A program made the translations under genes and the position numbers. From positions 98,595-162,594 of the forward strand of contig NZ_PIQH01000009.1 in assembly GCF_003987475.1 (NCBI RefSeq): a stretch of DNA of 64,000 bases, in the 5' to 3' direction. How positions within the stretch are numbered: position 1 is the stretch's first letter; every line of letters starts with the position of its first letter. The notes under the pieces are model-generated. The model made no database searches and was not told where the DNA came from. It worked only from the letters and a program-made list of their open reading frames with translations. Source of the stretch: Idiomarina tyrosinivorans. GTDB lineage: Bacteria; Pseudomonadota; Gammaproteobacteria; Enterobacterales; Alteromonadaceae. Shown piece by piece: positions 30,001 through 38,433 of this stretch.

Positions 30001-30177
30001 TCGTTGGCATTCGGTATTTTGTTTGCAACGATCATTACCTTGGTGCTGATCCCGTGCTTGTACTTGATTCTGAACGATACCAAAAGAGGCTTCCGCCATA
30101 TGTTATCTTGGTATGGTTGGGCCAAGCCACCAGCCGCGAAGGACATGACAACGAAAGAAGCGCTTGATAAATATTAA
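27004..30177 (+). CDS. RND efflux permease (AcrB/MMPL-type)
   Basis: A 1057-residue proton-driven pump with twelve transmembrane helices in two halves (helix 1 at about 17–35, a cluster at 340–540, and 880–1030) and two large periplasmic loops with the porter sequences (PGAAPQEVEEGVTMLIEEA; MQPGTSEQQTIEVLNQVEKS). The proton-relay helix region is LFGFILVLGIVVDDAIVIGES. It resembles the uncharacterised marine RND pumps paired with a single adaptor; the substrate is unknown. It forms an operon with the adaptor, ended by the hairpin at 30198–30226. Confidence 0.93.
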   Translation: MEEQQKGIIAWFAKNSVAANLLMFIIIVSGLLAANVIRKQMFPEIELNTISIQVPFPGAAPQEVEEGVTMLIEEAIKDVDGIKQITSTSNEGLASVEVEVEPDYDVQVVMDEVKMLVDAIPNFPNQIEKPNIYRIRPQRQVIWMSVYGDLDERSRKELAKEIRDDLKATGTITKAVVVGARNYEISIEISQADLERYNLTFADIANAVRGTSIDVGGGSIKTPNGDILLRADNQAYNGEEFKNIALISRPDGTRLLLGDIAHVDDGFVEEQSYTRFDGQPAVFIRVQSVGDQNDLKIAKTVRDYVEQRKDSLPDGVKLAYWGDSSYYLQGRLDLMFDNMLMGGLLVFVMLSLFLQLRLAFWVMLGIPVCFLGTLALMPTPMFDISINMISLFGFILVLGIVVDDAIVIGESAYTEIEEHGKSADNVIRGAQKVAMPATFGVLTTMVAFIPMLMVEGGMSGIWESIAWVVILCLGFSLVESKLILPAHIVHMKFSKNGNENPNAFQRFRNGFSASVMNFVYNHYRPFLKKCLHYRYTTLAFFFGLMILMGGLIAGGFIRSVFFPNIPSDFIQANVSMQPGTSEQQTIEVLNQVEKSLQRVNASIKENEGEGVVRHTNIWLNGTDSGSVFVELKKGEDREIDGFEVVNQWREQTPELAGVKALDFRASIGGGGGSDLEFQLSGDNLAELSAAADELKKTLAGFAGVYDIEDTFGEGKDEITLHLKPLANAMGITLSELATQVRYAFYGAEAQRVQRGDEEVKVMVRYPLSQRRSVGNLEDMKLRTADGAEIPFTELATLENAKGYSTITRIDGVRSVNVRAKVDKSSVEPSKIVQQVRQEKIQPILDRHPSVSFGLDGASQDEAEAMSSLKVGGLLAMFAVYALMAVPLRSYSQPLIIMSVIPFGIIGAIMGHWILGMPISILSFFGIIALSGVVVNDSLVMVDYVNRARAEGVDLRKAALDAGCKRFRAIILTSLTTFFGLLPIVLEDSLQAKIVIPMAISLAFGILFATIITLVLIPCLYLILNDTKRGFRHMLSWYGWAKPPAAKDMTTKEALDKY

Positions 30178-30197
30178 GCGTGAGATAGGTCGAAGAT

Positions 30198-30226
30198 ACA
30201 ACGCCGGTGCTTTGCATCGGCGTTGT
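30198..30226 (+). terminator. Terminator hairpin after the RND operon
   Basis: ACAACGCCG pairs with CGGCGTTGT, continued inward by a G·T wobble and TGC/GCA around a TTT loop. The T-tract is poor (CGTATCT), so it may stabilise the mRNA end or act with Rho. Confidence 0.65.
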
Positions 30227-30309
30227 CGTATCTGCTGTCATAAATTGGTAAACTATCGTACCTATCCTACATTTTTGATTGCCTCTATGGGCCGAAAGGA
30301 TCTGCGTTT

Positions 30310-31020
30310 ATGTCGCTGACATTGCTCGATTGGTTTGCGTTTGCTTGCTTCTTTTGTTGCTGGGTTGGCTACACTCTATTCGCTCGTAAGCGGGCGAAAA
30401 CCACCCACAGTTTATCGAGTATTCTTTGTACCTTACGGGTGGAATGGATGAATGTCGTGATGCAGAAAGAAAACCAAGTTGCCGATGCAGCATTGATTGC
30501 AAACGTCGAGCGCACGGTGACCTTTTTTGCTTCATCAACCATTCTGGTATTAGCCGGGGTCATTACCGTACTCGCCAACAGCGAAGAAGTGGTTACGGTG
30601 CTTCACGACTTACCCTTCACTCCAGATACCAACATTGTGAATGTGCAGTTTAAGTTAGCGATATTGGCAATGATTTTTGTCTACGCCTTTTTTAAGTTTA
30701 CCTGGGCAATTCGTCAGTTTGGCTTTGTCTCGGTGTTATTGGGGGCATCCCCGGGCTATCACCAACAAAACATTGCCCTAGAACAACGCCAACAATTTGC
30801 CAAAAATACCGCAAAAGTCATCGACCAGTCTGGACATGAATACAATAACGGTTTGCGTTCGTACTATTTTGCCTTAGCGTTTTTAGCGTGGTTCTTGCAC
30901 CCAGCACTAATGATTGCTGCTACGGCAGTGGTTTTAGTGGTGCTTTATCGGCGCGAGTATCGTTCGAGAGTGCTGCGGGCGCTACTAGCAACTCATCATC
31001 TTAAACCCGGAAAAAAATAA
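30310..31020 (+). CDS. DUF599 family membrane protein
   Basis: A 236-residue integral membrane protein with hydrophobic segments near residues 5–25, 75–92, 113–135 and 180–212, and the DUF599 pattern RxxWM near residue 44 (LRVEWMNVVM) with the NVQFKLAILAMIFVYAFFKF segment. No biochemical function is established for the family. It ends 14 bp before astE on the same strand, so the two are probably co-transcribed. Confidence 0.85.
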   Translation: MSLTLLDWFAFACFFCCWVGYTLFARKRAKTTHSLSSILCTLRVEWMNVVMQKENQVADAALIANVERTVTFFASSTILVLAGVITVLANSEEVVTVLHDLPFTPDTNIVNVQFKLAILAMIFVYAFFKFTWAIRQFGFVSVLLGASPGYHQQNIALEQRQQFAKNTAKVIDQSGHEYNNGLRSYYFALAFLAWFLHPALMIAATAVVLVVLYRREYRSRVLRALLATHHLKPGKK

Positions 31021-31034
31021 CCGAGGAGTGGATA

Positions 31035-32066
31035 GTGGATTTCCAACACGACGATTTTTTACAGTGGACTCGTGATAACGAATGGGGTGTAACGGACAGT
31101 TTTCATACCCAATTAGTTGATGGTACTGGCATTTCGGTGTGGGATTCGGGGGTGATGGTGGTTACCCCCGTGCAGGCTGGCGACAAAGACATTGTGCTAT
31201 CCGCTGCGGTTCACGGCAACGAGACCGCTCCGATTGAGATTTGTCGAGACGTCATCAACGATATTCTGGCAGGTAAGCAAGCGGTTAAACACCGCACGTT
31301 GTTTTTGTTCGCTAATCCCGCATCAATTAATGCCGGGCAACGCTTCGTAGAAGAGAACATGAACCGCTTGTTTAGCGGTGCTCACAGTGAAGGCGGTATT
31401 CGTAACCGTGAACGTGAACGTGCGGCAAAGATTGAGCAGTATGTTACGCGTTTTTATCAGGAAGCACCGCAGGGCGAGCGGCGCCGTTACCATTATGATT
31501 TGCACACCGCGATTCGCGACTCTAAGCGGGAAAAATTTGCGGTATATCCGTACTTGCATGGCGGCGCCTACAAAATCGCTCAGTTACAATTCTTGCGCGA
31601 TTGTGGTGTCACCGCAATTCTGCTTAACCAAGCGCCGACAACGACATTTTCCTATTTTACCTCGCGTCAATTCGGCGCCGACGCTTTTACCGTGGAGTTG
31701 GGAAAAGTAAGGGGATTTGGCGAAAATGACCGGAGCAAATTTGCTGCCGCAGAAACCCAATTACGGCGCTTAATTAGCCAAGACGAGTTAACACATGCGG
31801 CGTTTGAACCTGAACAAATCGAGGTGTACGACGTAGCCCGCACCATCAATAGAACGCAACAAGATTTCAGCCTGGCGTTTGCCGATGATGTTGCTAATTT
31901 CACGCCGTTTAACAAAGGCGAATTATTAGCAATGGATGGTGATAAAGCCTACCACGTGGAGCATGATGAAGAACGGATCATCTTCCCTAACGCCAACGTG
32001 GCTATTGGGCAACGGGCATTGTTGACAGTGATTAAGATTTCGACGGATCAGTTAACACTGGTCTAA
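31035..32066 (+). CDS. astE: Succinylglutamate desuccinylase
   Basis: Last step of the arginine succinyltransferase pathway: succinylglutamate to glutamate and succinate. The 343-residue M14-like zinc enzyme has the ligand motif HGNETAP (H60, E63), a third ligand in HYDLHTAIRDS and a catalytic Glu in FTVELGKVRGFG. The GTG start follows GAGGAG at 6 nt. The other ast genes are not adjacent, as is often the case in Alteromonadales. Confidence 0.93.
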   Translation: MDFQHDDFLQWTRDNEWGVTDSFHTQLVDGTGISVWDSGVMVVTPVQAGDKDIVLSAAVHGNETAPIEICRDVINDILAGKQAVKHRTLFLFANPASINAGQRFVEENMNRLFSGAHSEGGIRNRERERAAKIEQYVTRFYQEAPQGERRRYHYDLHTAIRDSKREKFAVYPYLHGGAYKIAQLQFLRDCGVTAILLNQAPTTTFSYFTSRQFGADAFTVELGKVRGFGENDRSKFAAAETQLRRLISQDELTHAAFEPEQIEVYDVARTINRTQQDFSLAFADDVANFTPFNKGELLAMDGDKAYHVEHDEERIIFPNANVAIGQRALLTVIKISTDQLTLV

Positions 32067-32135
32067 CCTTATAGGTGTTTGCGGCAATTTACAGGGTATT
32101 CGGCTGAATAACTCACGTTGGTTGTTTGCATGTCA

Positions 32136-32153
32136 CTTTACGTAAAGGTAAAG
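32136..32153. promoter_or_regulatory. Candidate LiuR-type operator upstream of the bkd operon
   Basis: CTTTACGTAAAG is a perfect 12-bp palindrome followed directly by another GTAAAG. It lies between a possible -35 (TTGCAT, 32126–32131) and -10 (TAAAGT, 32149–32154), 17 bp apart. MerR-family LiuR sites with ACGTAAA halves are known upstream of branched-chain amino acid degradation genes in this order; the assignment is by resemblance only. Confidence 0.4.
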
Positions 32154-32196
32154 TTAGCGCACTTTCCCAAAAAGCGAAAACCGAGAAGAGAAGGTT

Positions 32197-33384
32197 ATGG
32201 CAAAGGATAAAAAACACAATATGGAGATCGTTACCAAACCAAAATGGTTTGGTGCCGAGTCGGTCTCAATTCCAATGCTGCAGATCCTCAAAGAGGATGG
32301 CAGTTTGCACAAGGGCGCCGATCTTCCTGAGTTCGACAAAGCACTGATCATGAAGATCTACGACACCATGCACTTTATCCGCATTCTGGATGAGCGCATG
32401 ATTGCTGCTCAGCGCCAAGGGCGTATCAGCTTCTACCTTGCTTCGCGCGGTGAAGAGGCTGAAAGTGTGGCGTCTGCTGCAGGCCTTGATGATGGTGACA
32501 TGATCATGGGGCAATACCGTGAACAGGGTGCGCTAGCGTACCGTGGGTTTACGGTCGAACAGTTTATGAACCAGCTATTCTCGAATGAGAAAGATTTGGG
32601 TAAAGGTCGGCAGATGCCTGTCCACTATGGCTGTGCGGACCTCAACTTTATGACCATCTCTTCGCCGCTAGGCACACAAATTCCGCAAGCAACGGGATAC
32701 GCTTATGGGCAGAAAATGGATAAAACAGGCAAGTGTACTATTTGCTATTTCGGTGAAGGCGCTGCTTCCGAGGGCGATTTCCATGCCGCATTGAATATGG
32801 CATCGGTATACAAAGTACCAGTCATTTTCTTCTGCCGTAACAATGGCTATGCGATTTCGACACCGTCTCAAGGCGAGCAGTATGGTGGCGACGGTATTGC
32901 GCCACGCGGCATCGGTTACGGGATGAAAACCATCCGTATTGATGGGAACGATGTTTTTGCCGTGTTAAAAGCAACGCAACTTGCGCGTAAACTCGCTGTG
33001 GAAGAAAACGAACCGGTTTTGATTGAGGCAATGTCTTATCGTATGTCGGCTCACTCGACATCAGATGACCCTACCGGCTATCGTACACGCGATGAGGAAG
33101 AGGGCTGGCGCGCGAAAGATCCCCTTGAACGCCTGCAAAAGTGGATGATGAACGAAGGTTGGTTGACCGAAGAACATATCGAACAACACTTAGAAGAAGT
33201 CAAAGCCGCGGTATTGGCGTCGCTCAAAGAAGCGGAGAAAGTGCCTGCGCCGCACATTGACGAGTTAGTCAATGACGTTTACGACCAGCCAACCACACTG
33301 TTAAAAGAGCAGTTGGCGGAGCTGAAAGAGCATATCGCGAAATATCCAGATGCCTACCCGAAAACGTCAGGGAGACTCGACTAA
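32197..33384 (+). CDS. bkdA1: Branched-chain 2-oxoacid dehydrogenase E1 alpha
   Basis: Thiamine-diphosphate-dependent subunit that decarboxylates the 2-oxoacids from Leu, Ile and Val. The 395-residue protein has the ThDP motif [15 protein letters not shown]…[11 protein letters not shown], the phosphorylation-loop-like [13 protein letters not shown], and an N-terminal extension typical of BCKDH rather than PDH E1 alpha. The ATG follows GAGAAGG. Its stop overlaps the E1 beta start by one base, and the E2 gene follows, forming a three-gene operon. E3 is not in the window and is presumably shared with pyruvate dehydrogenase. Confidence 0.92.
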   Translation: MAKDKKHNMEIVTKPKWFGAESVSIPMLQILKEDGSLHKGADLPEFDKALIMKIYDTMHFIRILDERMIAAQRQGRISFYLASRGEEAESVASAAGLDDGDMIMGQYREQGALAYRGFTVEQFMNQLFSNEKDLGKGRQMPVHYGCADLNFMTISSPLGTQIPQATGYAYGQKMDKTGKCTICYFGEGAASEGDFHAALNMASVYKVPVIFFCRNNGYAISTPSQGEQYGGDGIAPRGIGYGMKTIRIDGNDVFAVLKATQLARKLAVEENEPVLIEAMSYRMSAHSTSDDPTGYRTRDEEEGWRAKDPLERLQKWMMNEGWLTEEHIEQHLEEVKAAVLASLKEAEKVPAPHIDELVNDVYDQPTTLLKEQLAELKEHIAKYPDAYPKTSGRLD

Positions 33385-34361
33385 TGGCTAAAATGAACTT
33401 ACTTCAAGCCATCAACAGCGCACTCGACCTGGCGATGGCAAAACATGACAACGTTTATAGTTTTGGTGAAGACACTGGCGGTTTTGGCGGGGTGTTCCGT
33501 GCCACCTCTGGTTTAACCGAGAAGTATGGCAAACACCGTAACTTCAATACCCCTTTGGTAGAACAAGGGATTATCGGTTTTGCCAACGGTTTAGCATCGC
33601 AAGGCAGTTATGCGGTGGCGGAAATTCAGTTCGGCGATTACATCTTCCCAGCGTTTGACCAAATCGTTAACGAGTCAGCGAAATTCCGCTATCGCTCAGG
33701 AAACGAGTTTAATGTGGGTGGCTTGACCATCCGTACGCCATACGGTGGCGGGATTGCTGGTGGTCATTACCATTCGCAGTCACCAGAAGCCTATTTTGCG
33801 CACACCCCGGGTTTGAAAATTGTCGTGCCGCGTAATCCTTATGAAGCTAAAGGACTATTGCTGAGTGCTATTTTTGATAAAAACCCGGTATTGTTCATGG
33901 AACCGAAGCGCCTTTATCGTGCTGCTGTGGGTGAGGTTCCGGAAGAAGAATATACCATTCCACTGGGTCAAGCCGAAGTCGTGAAAGAGGGTAAAGATAT
34001 TACCGTTCTGGGCTGGGGCGCGCAGATGGAAATGACCGAGAAGGCGGTGGAAAAAGCCGAGCAAGATGGTGTGTCATGTGAAGTTATTGACCTTCGCACA
34101 ATCGTCCCTTGGGACGTAGAAACTGTCGCCCAGTCGGTACTGAAAACGGGCCGCTTAGTGATCAGCCAAGAAGCACCCATCACTGGTGGCTTTGCGAGCG
34201 AAATTGCCGCGACCATCCAGGACCGTTGCTTCTTGTACTTAGAGTCACCTATCGCTCGTGTAAGCGGTATTGATGTACCGTACCCACTGTGTCACGAAAA
34301 AGAGTATATGGCGGATCATTTGAAAATTTACGAAGCCATTAAACGCTCGATGAATTACTAA
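33384..34361 (+). CDS. bkdA2: Branched-chain 2-oxoacid dehydrogenase E1 beta
   Basis: A 325-residue partner of E1 alpha in the alpha2-beta2 decarboxylase. It has the transketolase pyrimidine-binding domain ([35 protein letters not shown]) and the C-terminal transketolase domain ([36 protein letters not shown]). The ATG shares its A with the last base of the preceding TAA stop, so translation is coupled and gives a 1:1 ratio. Twelve bases separate it from the E2 gene. Confidence 0.94.
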   Translation: MAKMNLLQAINSALDLAMAKHDNVYSFGEDTGGFGGVFRATSGLTEKYGKHRNFNTPLVEQGIIGFANGLASQGSYAVAEIQFGDYIFPAFDQIVNESAKFRYRSGNEFNVGGLTIRTPYGGGIAGGHYHSQSPEAYFAHTPGLKIVVPRNPYEAKGLLLSAIFDKNPVLFMEPKRLYRAAVGEVPEEEYTIPLGQAEVVKEGKDITVLGWGAQMEMTEKAVEKAEQDGVSCEVIDLRTIVPWDVETVAQSVLKTGRLVISQEAPITGGFASEIAATIQDRCFLYLESPIARVSGIDVPYPLCHEKEYMADHLKIYEAIKRSMNY

Positions 34362-34373
34362 GGACCCATCGTC

Positions 34374-35933
34374 ATGAGTAAAGATTTTATTTTACCGGAT
34401 ATCGGCGAAGGTATCGTTGAGTGTGAAATCGTCGAATGGTTGGTGGCCGAGGGGGACTCGGTAAAAGAAGACCAGCCAGTGGTCGAGGTCATGACCGATA
34501 AGGCGATGGTTGAGATTCCAGCAAAAGAAGACGGCGTGGTAGAAAAGTTATACTACGCCAAAGGCGACATCGCCAAAGTTCATTCGCCGTTGTTTGCGAT
34601 CAATCCAGCCGACGGTAGTACTGACGAAGCGCCGAAAAAACCTCAACAGCAGGCGCAACAGGACGCTAAACCTGCGCCGACGAATAGCCGCTCGGCTGCA
34701 ACCACAGATTTTATCTTGCCCGATATCGGTGAAGGTATTGTTGAGTGCGAAATTGTTGAATGGAAAGTCGCTGAAGGCGACGAAGTGAAAGAAGACCAAC
34801 CTGTCGTTGAGGTAATGACCGATAAAGCGATGGTGGAAATTCCAGCCAAAGAAGATGGAAAAGTCGCCAAACTTTATTATCAAAAAGGTGATATCGCTAA
34901 GGTGCATGAGCCACTATTCGCACTGCAGCCAGCGAATGGTGCAGCAGTAGAGAGTTCCTCTAATGCCGAACCTGAGAGTCATGCTACCCCTGCGGCGCAA
35001 AGCAGTGCCACAGAGCAAGCTGAGCCTGCTGCGAAAGCGCGACAAGGCAAAGCGGTAGCGAGCCCAGCGGTGCGTCGCTTGGCACGTGAGATGGACATTG
35101 ATATTGCCAGTGTTGCGGGTTCTGGCAAGAAAGGTCGGGTGTTAAAGGACGACCTCAAGCGTCACCAACAAGGTGGTAATGTAAGTGCCTCTAACGCGGC
35201 GTCAGCATCGCAACAGCCTGTATCTGGTGGTACTCGCACAGAGGCTATTCGTGGCGTTAAAGCGGCTATGGCGAAGCAAATGGCGGATTCCGTTGCTACC
35301 ATTCCACATTTCACCTATGCCGACGAATTCGACGTTACCGAACTGATTGCGTTGCGCCAAAAACTTAAAGGCCAGTACGAGAAGCAGGGAATTCGTCTAA
35401 CGGTGATGCCGTTCTTTATCAAAGCGTTATCGTTGGCATTGAAAGAATTCCCGATCATCAACGCGCAAGTGAACGATGATTGCACCGAAGTGACCTATTT
35501 TGATGATCACAATATCGGCATGGCAGTCGACACTAAAATTGGCTTGTTGGTACCTAACGTTAAGCAAGTAAATCAGCGCAGTATTCTTGGTGTTGCAGAA
35601 GAGGTTAATCGCCTCACCCAAGCGGCACGCGAGGGTAAAGTATCGCAGCAAGATATGAAAGGTGGCACTATTACCATCTCTAATATTGGGGTGATTGGCG
35701 GTACTGTGGCGACCCCGATTATTAACAAACCTGAAGCGGCAATTGTTGCACTTGGCAAGGTGCAGGAACTGCCACGCTTCGATGCTGACGGTAATGTGGT
35801 AAGCCGGAAGATCATGACGGTAAGTTGGTCGGGTGACCACCGCATTATTGATGGAGGAACCATTGCCCGGTTTAATCGTCGTTGGCAAGAGTTCTTGGAA
35901 GATCCTAGCAGTATGCTAGTGAATATGGTGTAA
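34374..35933 (+). CDS. bkdB: Branched-chain 2-oxoacid dehydrogenase E2 (dihydrolipoyl acyltransferase), two lipoyl domains
   Basis: Core acyltransferase that passes the acyl group from lipoate to CoA. The 519-residue protein has two lipoyl domains (about 3–80 and 112–190; lipoylated Lys in MTDKAM at about 43 and 152) joined by Ala/Pro/Gln linkers, a peripheral-subunit-binding domain (ASPAVRRLAREMDIDIASV) and a C-terminal catalytic domain with SWSGDHRIIDGG. The two lipoyl domains match at 69 of 79 residues, while the DNA differs at many silent sites. One lipoyl domain is more usual for BkdB. A bidirectional terminator follows at 35941. Confidence 0.93.
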   Translation: MSKDFILPDIGEGIVECEIVEWLVAEGDSVKEDQPVVEVMTDKAMVEIPAKEDGVVEKLYYAKGDIAKVHSPLFAINPADGSTDEAPKKPQQQAQQDAKPAPTNSRSAATTDFILPDIGEGIVECEIVEWKVAEGDEVKEDQPVVEVMTDKAMVEIPAKEDGKVAKLYYQKGDIAKVHEPLFALQPANGAAVESSSNAEPESHATPAAQSSATEQAEPAAKARQGKAVASPAVRRLAREMDIDIASVAGSGKKGRVLKDDLKRHQQGGNVSASNAASASQQPVSGGTRTEAIRGVKAAMAKQMADSVATIPHFTYADEFDVTELIALRQKLKGQYEKQGIRLTVMPFFIKALSLALKEFPIINAQVNDDCTEVTYFDDHNIGMAVDTKIGLLVPNVKQVNQRSILGVAEEVNRLTQAAREGKVSQQDMKGGTITISNIGVIGGTVATPIINKPEAAIVALGKVQELPRFDADGNVVSRKIMTVSWSGDHRIIDGGTIARFNRRWQEFLEDPSSMLVNMV

Positions 35934-35940
35934 ACACCCA

Positions 35941-35965
35941 AAAAACCGGCTTAGGCCGGTTTTTT
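35941..35965. terminator. Terminator after bkdB
   Basis: AAAAACCGGC, loop TTAG, GCCGGTTTTT: a perfect 10-bp stem with A- and T-runs on both sides, so functional in both directions. Confidence 0.92.
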
Positions 35966-35983
35966 ATGCCTAAAGGATGAGTT

Positions 35984-36394
35984 ATGGACGCAAAAATCAG
36001 TGTGATTACATTGGCTGTTGCTGACTTAGCGCGAGCTTTGACTTTTTACCGTGACGGCTTAGGACTAAAGACAGAGGGGATTGTTGGAGAAAAATACGAC
36101 AATGGCGCCTGTGCTTTCTTCCATTTAGCGGGAGGCTTAGTGTTAGCTTTATGGCCTGCAAAAAGTATGGCTGCAGAATTAGATATTGAAGTATCCACGC
36201 ATGGCTCAGCGGTGATGATCGCGCATAACGTTGATAGCCATGCCGAGGTTGATAGGGTTATGGCTCAGGCTAGGGCTGCAGGAGCACAGTGGTTAAAAGC
36301 GCCAAGCGAATTATTTTGGGGTGGCTACGGTGGCTATTTTCGCGATTTAGATGGCCATGTTTGGGAAGTAGTTTACAACCCAAAAGGGTGCTAA
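35984..36394 (+). CDS. VOC (glyoxalase-like) superfamily protein
   Basis: A 136-residue vicinal-oxygen-chelate fold protein with two beta-alpha-beta-beta-beta units: ISVITLAVADLARALTFYRDGLGL at the start and the closing YFRDLDGHVWEVVYNP with a metal-ligand-type Glu. The specific reaction is unknown; such single-domain proteins include glyoxalases, dioxygenases and antibiotic-resistance proteins. The stop codon TAA lies inside the stem of the following terminator. Confidence 0.85.
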   Translation: MDAKISVITLAVADLARALTFYRDGLGLKTEGIVGEKYDNGACAFFHLAGGLVLALWPAKSMAAELDIEVSTHGSAVMIAHNVDSHAEVDRVMAQARAAGAQWLKAPSELFWGGYGGYFRDLDGHVWEVVYNPKGC

Positions 36395-36410
36395 CAGTCA
36401 GTTAGCACCC
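36386..36410. terminator. Bidirectional terminator between VOC gene and S9 peptidase
   Basis: GGGTGCTAAC and GTTAGCACCC form a perfect 10-bp stem with loop AGTCA. On the minus strand it is followed by TTTTG, so it best serves the convergent S9 peptidase gene; the VOC stop codon is part of the stem. Confidence 0.8.
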
Positions 36411-36425
36411 CTGGGTAGAGAAGTC

Positions 36426-38351
36426 TTAGATATGTTTTTCTAAGAAGTCGGTTATTGCGGAAAACGCCTTGATGCGATTCGGTTCGCTGTCTAAAAAGTG
36501 AGAACCATATTCAAGCTCAATGTATTGCACCGGCTTGTTCGCATTTTTTAGCTTTTCATAGATATTCTGCGACTGAGATGTCGACACACGAGTATCTCTA
36601 TCGCCATGTATAAGCAGAATAGGATTTTTAACCGCATCAATATGGTGGACTAGCGAATTTTCTCGCATACGTTTAACGTCTGCTGGATTTTCTACGTTGC
36701 CAACCATATCTTGACGTAAAGAGTCCAACACGCCGAAAGCACGATCTTTGCTGACGAATGCTTCGATATCAGAGACACCAGCAACGCTCACAAAGCAGTT
36801 GAATTTCTCCGGCGTTTTGAAAGCCGCAGTTTCAGCAGCGTAACCGCCATAACTCAAGCCCACCATGCACATGTGGTCTTTGTCAATCCCGCCTTGTTGT
36901 AGAGCCCAGTCGACGGCTTCAATAACGTCGTCTTGCATTTTTAAGCCCCACTCTTTGTAACCGCTCGCTTCAAACGCCGAGCCAAAGCCCGCAGAACCGC
37001 GGAAATTTGGTTGAAGCACCGCGTATCCACGACTCGTTAATAGCTGTGCTAGGGGGTCAAAATATTTGTAATCACGAGCGGCTGGACCGCCGTGAGGCAA
37101 TACGACTAATGGCGCCTTACCATCGGAATTAAGCGGGCGTGACAAATAACCCGTAATAGTCAGGCCATCTGAGGTTTTGAAGCTGAAATTTTGTTTAGTC
37201 GATAACGGCTTACCACTAAGATAGGGGTATTGGCTAAACCAAGGTTTTGCTGTGCCTTTATTCAGATCGACTAAATAATAGGTGCCCGGCATATTGTCGC
37301 GAATGCCGTAAACGATAACCCTCTTATTGTTTCGGCTTTTGGCGGCTACCGTGGCTTCAAAAGCCTTAAAGCTACCTTTAATTAATTGGTTCAGTTTATG
37401 GTCTTCCGGTTCGAAATAATGCTGTTCGAGATAGTCGTCGTAGTACCTCACACCAACAACTTTGTCGTTCTCCAAAATGACGCCTTCTAGATCATAGTTT
37501 TCATTGCTATATACTTGATCGGCATACACACCTTTTTTAATATCAAAGGTGTAAAGGGACATGACGCCCGTCTTATAGTCCGTTAGTACGTATGCTAAAC
37601 CTTTATCAGAATCGAATGCGACAGGATTGAAAACAGCATTTTCACCCGCCTCGTACTCACCGATAACAGACCATTCCTCGGTCCCTGGTTGGCGATACCA
37701 AAACTTTCTTAAATTGGGATTTTCCTCTCCGTATGCCAGACCTAAAACCACTTCACCTTTCTGGTTGGCATACCACGAAGAGACTTTGTAATGGTTAGCA
37801 AAAAGCTTTTCGAAGTTGTTGTCGTAAATATTTACTTTATAAACGACCGGGTACTCGTCTCGCTCACTGTACCCTTGGAGTAGAATATGTTTCGGGTCGT
37901 CTTTTAAGTAGCTGATGACATTGGTTTTGCTCCGATAGCGAGCATAACGATCGTCGCGAGAAGCACGACTGCGGATTTCAGTTAAGTCCGAACCGTCTTT
38001 GTTGACTGCGTAAAGCTTTCCGAGCTTGAAATTTTTGCCGGCGATGCTCTCAACGTAGCTGGCTTTAACCAGCAAGCGTTCATTATTCGCCCAAGTCACT
38101 GACTCAATTCTTGATTCGCCTTTCTTAACAGTTACAACGTTAACGAGGTTGTTTTTATCGAACGGCGTCACCGCAACATTGTAGTTCTCGCCGTTATTCA
38201 CCAATACAGCGATATAGTTGCCGTCAGGTGATACTGTTGGAGACTTCACCATGGGGAGTTGGGCAAAGTGTTTTACCGGTTGCTGAGCCGCTGATGCCAT
38301 GGTGGGTGTAGCAAATGCTATGGCAATCAGAAAAAACCTTACGAACTTCAT
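36426..38351 (-). CDS. S9 family prolyl oligopeptidase-like serine peptidase
   Basis: A 641-residue exported peptidase (signal FFLIAIAFATPTMASA) with an N-terminal beta-propeller (about 30–390) and a C-terminal alpha/beta-hydrolase domain. The catalytic Ser is in MVGLSYGGYAAE, Asp in HGDRDTRVS and His in EYGSHFLD. This resembles acylaminoacyl-peptidase / dipeptidyl-peptidase 5-like enzymes secreted by Alteromonadales living on protein. The start at 38351 is chosen because it begins the signal peptide; an in-frame ATG 36 nt upstream adds residues unlike a leader. It is convergent with the VOC gene. Confidence 0.92.
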   Translation of the reverse strand: MKFVRFFLIAIAFATPTMASAAQQPVKHFAQLPMVKSPTVSPDGNYIAVLVNNGENYNVAVTPFDKNNLVNVVTVKKGESRIESVTWANNERLLVKASYVESIAGKNFKLGKLYAVNKDGSDLTEIRSRASRDDRYARYRSKTNVISYLKDDPKHILLQGYSERDEYPVVYKVNIYDNNFEKLFANHYKVSSWYANQKGEVVLGLAYGEENPNLRKFWYRQPGTEEWSVIGEYEAGENAVFNPVAFDSDKGLAYVLTDYKTGVMSLYTFDIKKGVYADQVYSNENYDLEGVILENDKVVGVRYYDDYLEQHYFEPEDHKLNQLIKGSFKAFEATVAAKSRNNKRVIVYGIRDNMPGTYYLVDLNKGTAKPWFSQYPYLSGKPLSTKQNFSFKTSDGLTITGYLSRPLNSDGKAPLVVLPHGGPAARDYKYFDPLAQLLTSRGYAVLQPNFRGSAGFGSAFEASGYKEWGLKMQDDVIEAVDWALQQGGIDKDHMCMVGLSYGGYAAETAAFKTPEKFNCFVSVAGVSDIEAFVSKDRAFGVLDSLRQDMVGNVENPADVKRMRENSLVHHIDAVKNPILLIHGDRDTRVSTSQSQNIYEKLKNANKPVQYIELEYGSHFLDSEPNRIKAFSAITDFLEKHI

Positions 38352-38433
38352 CGGAGTTATATCCTTTATTGTAATTCTAAAAAACAAAAAAATAACATTT
38401 GTTTATGTTTAAATAAAGTCATCGAAACATTTG

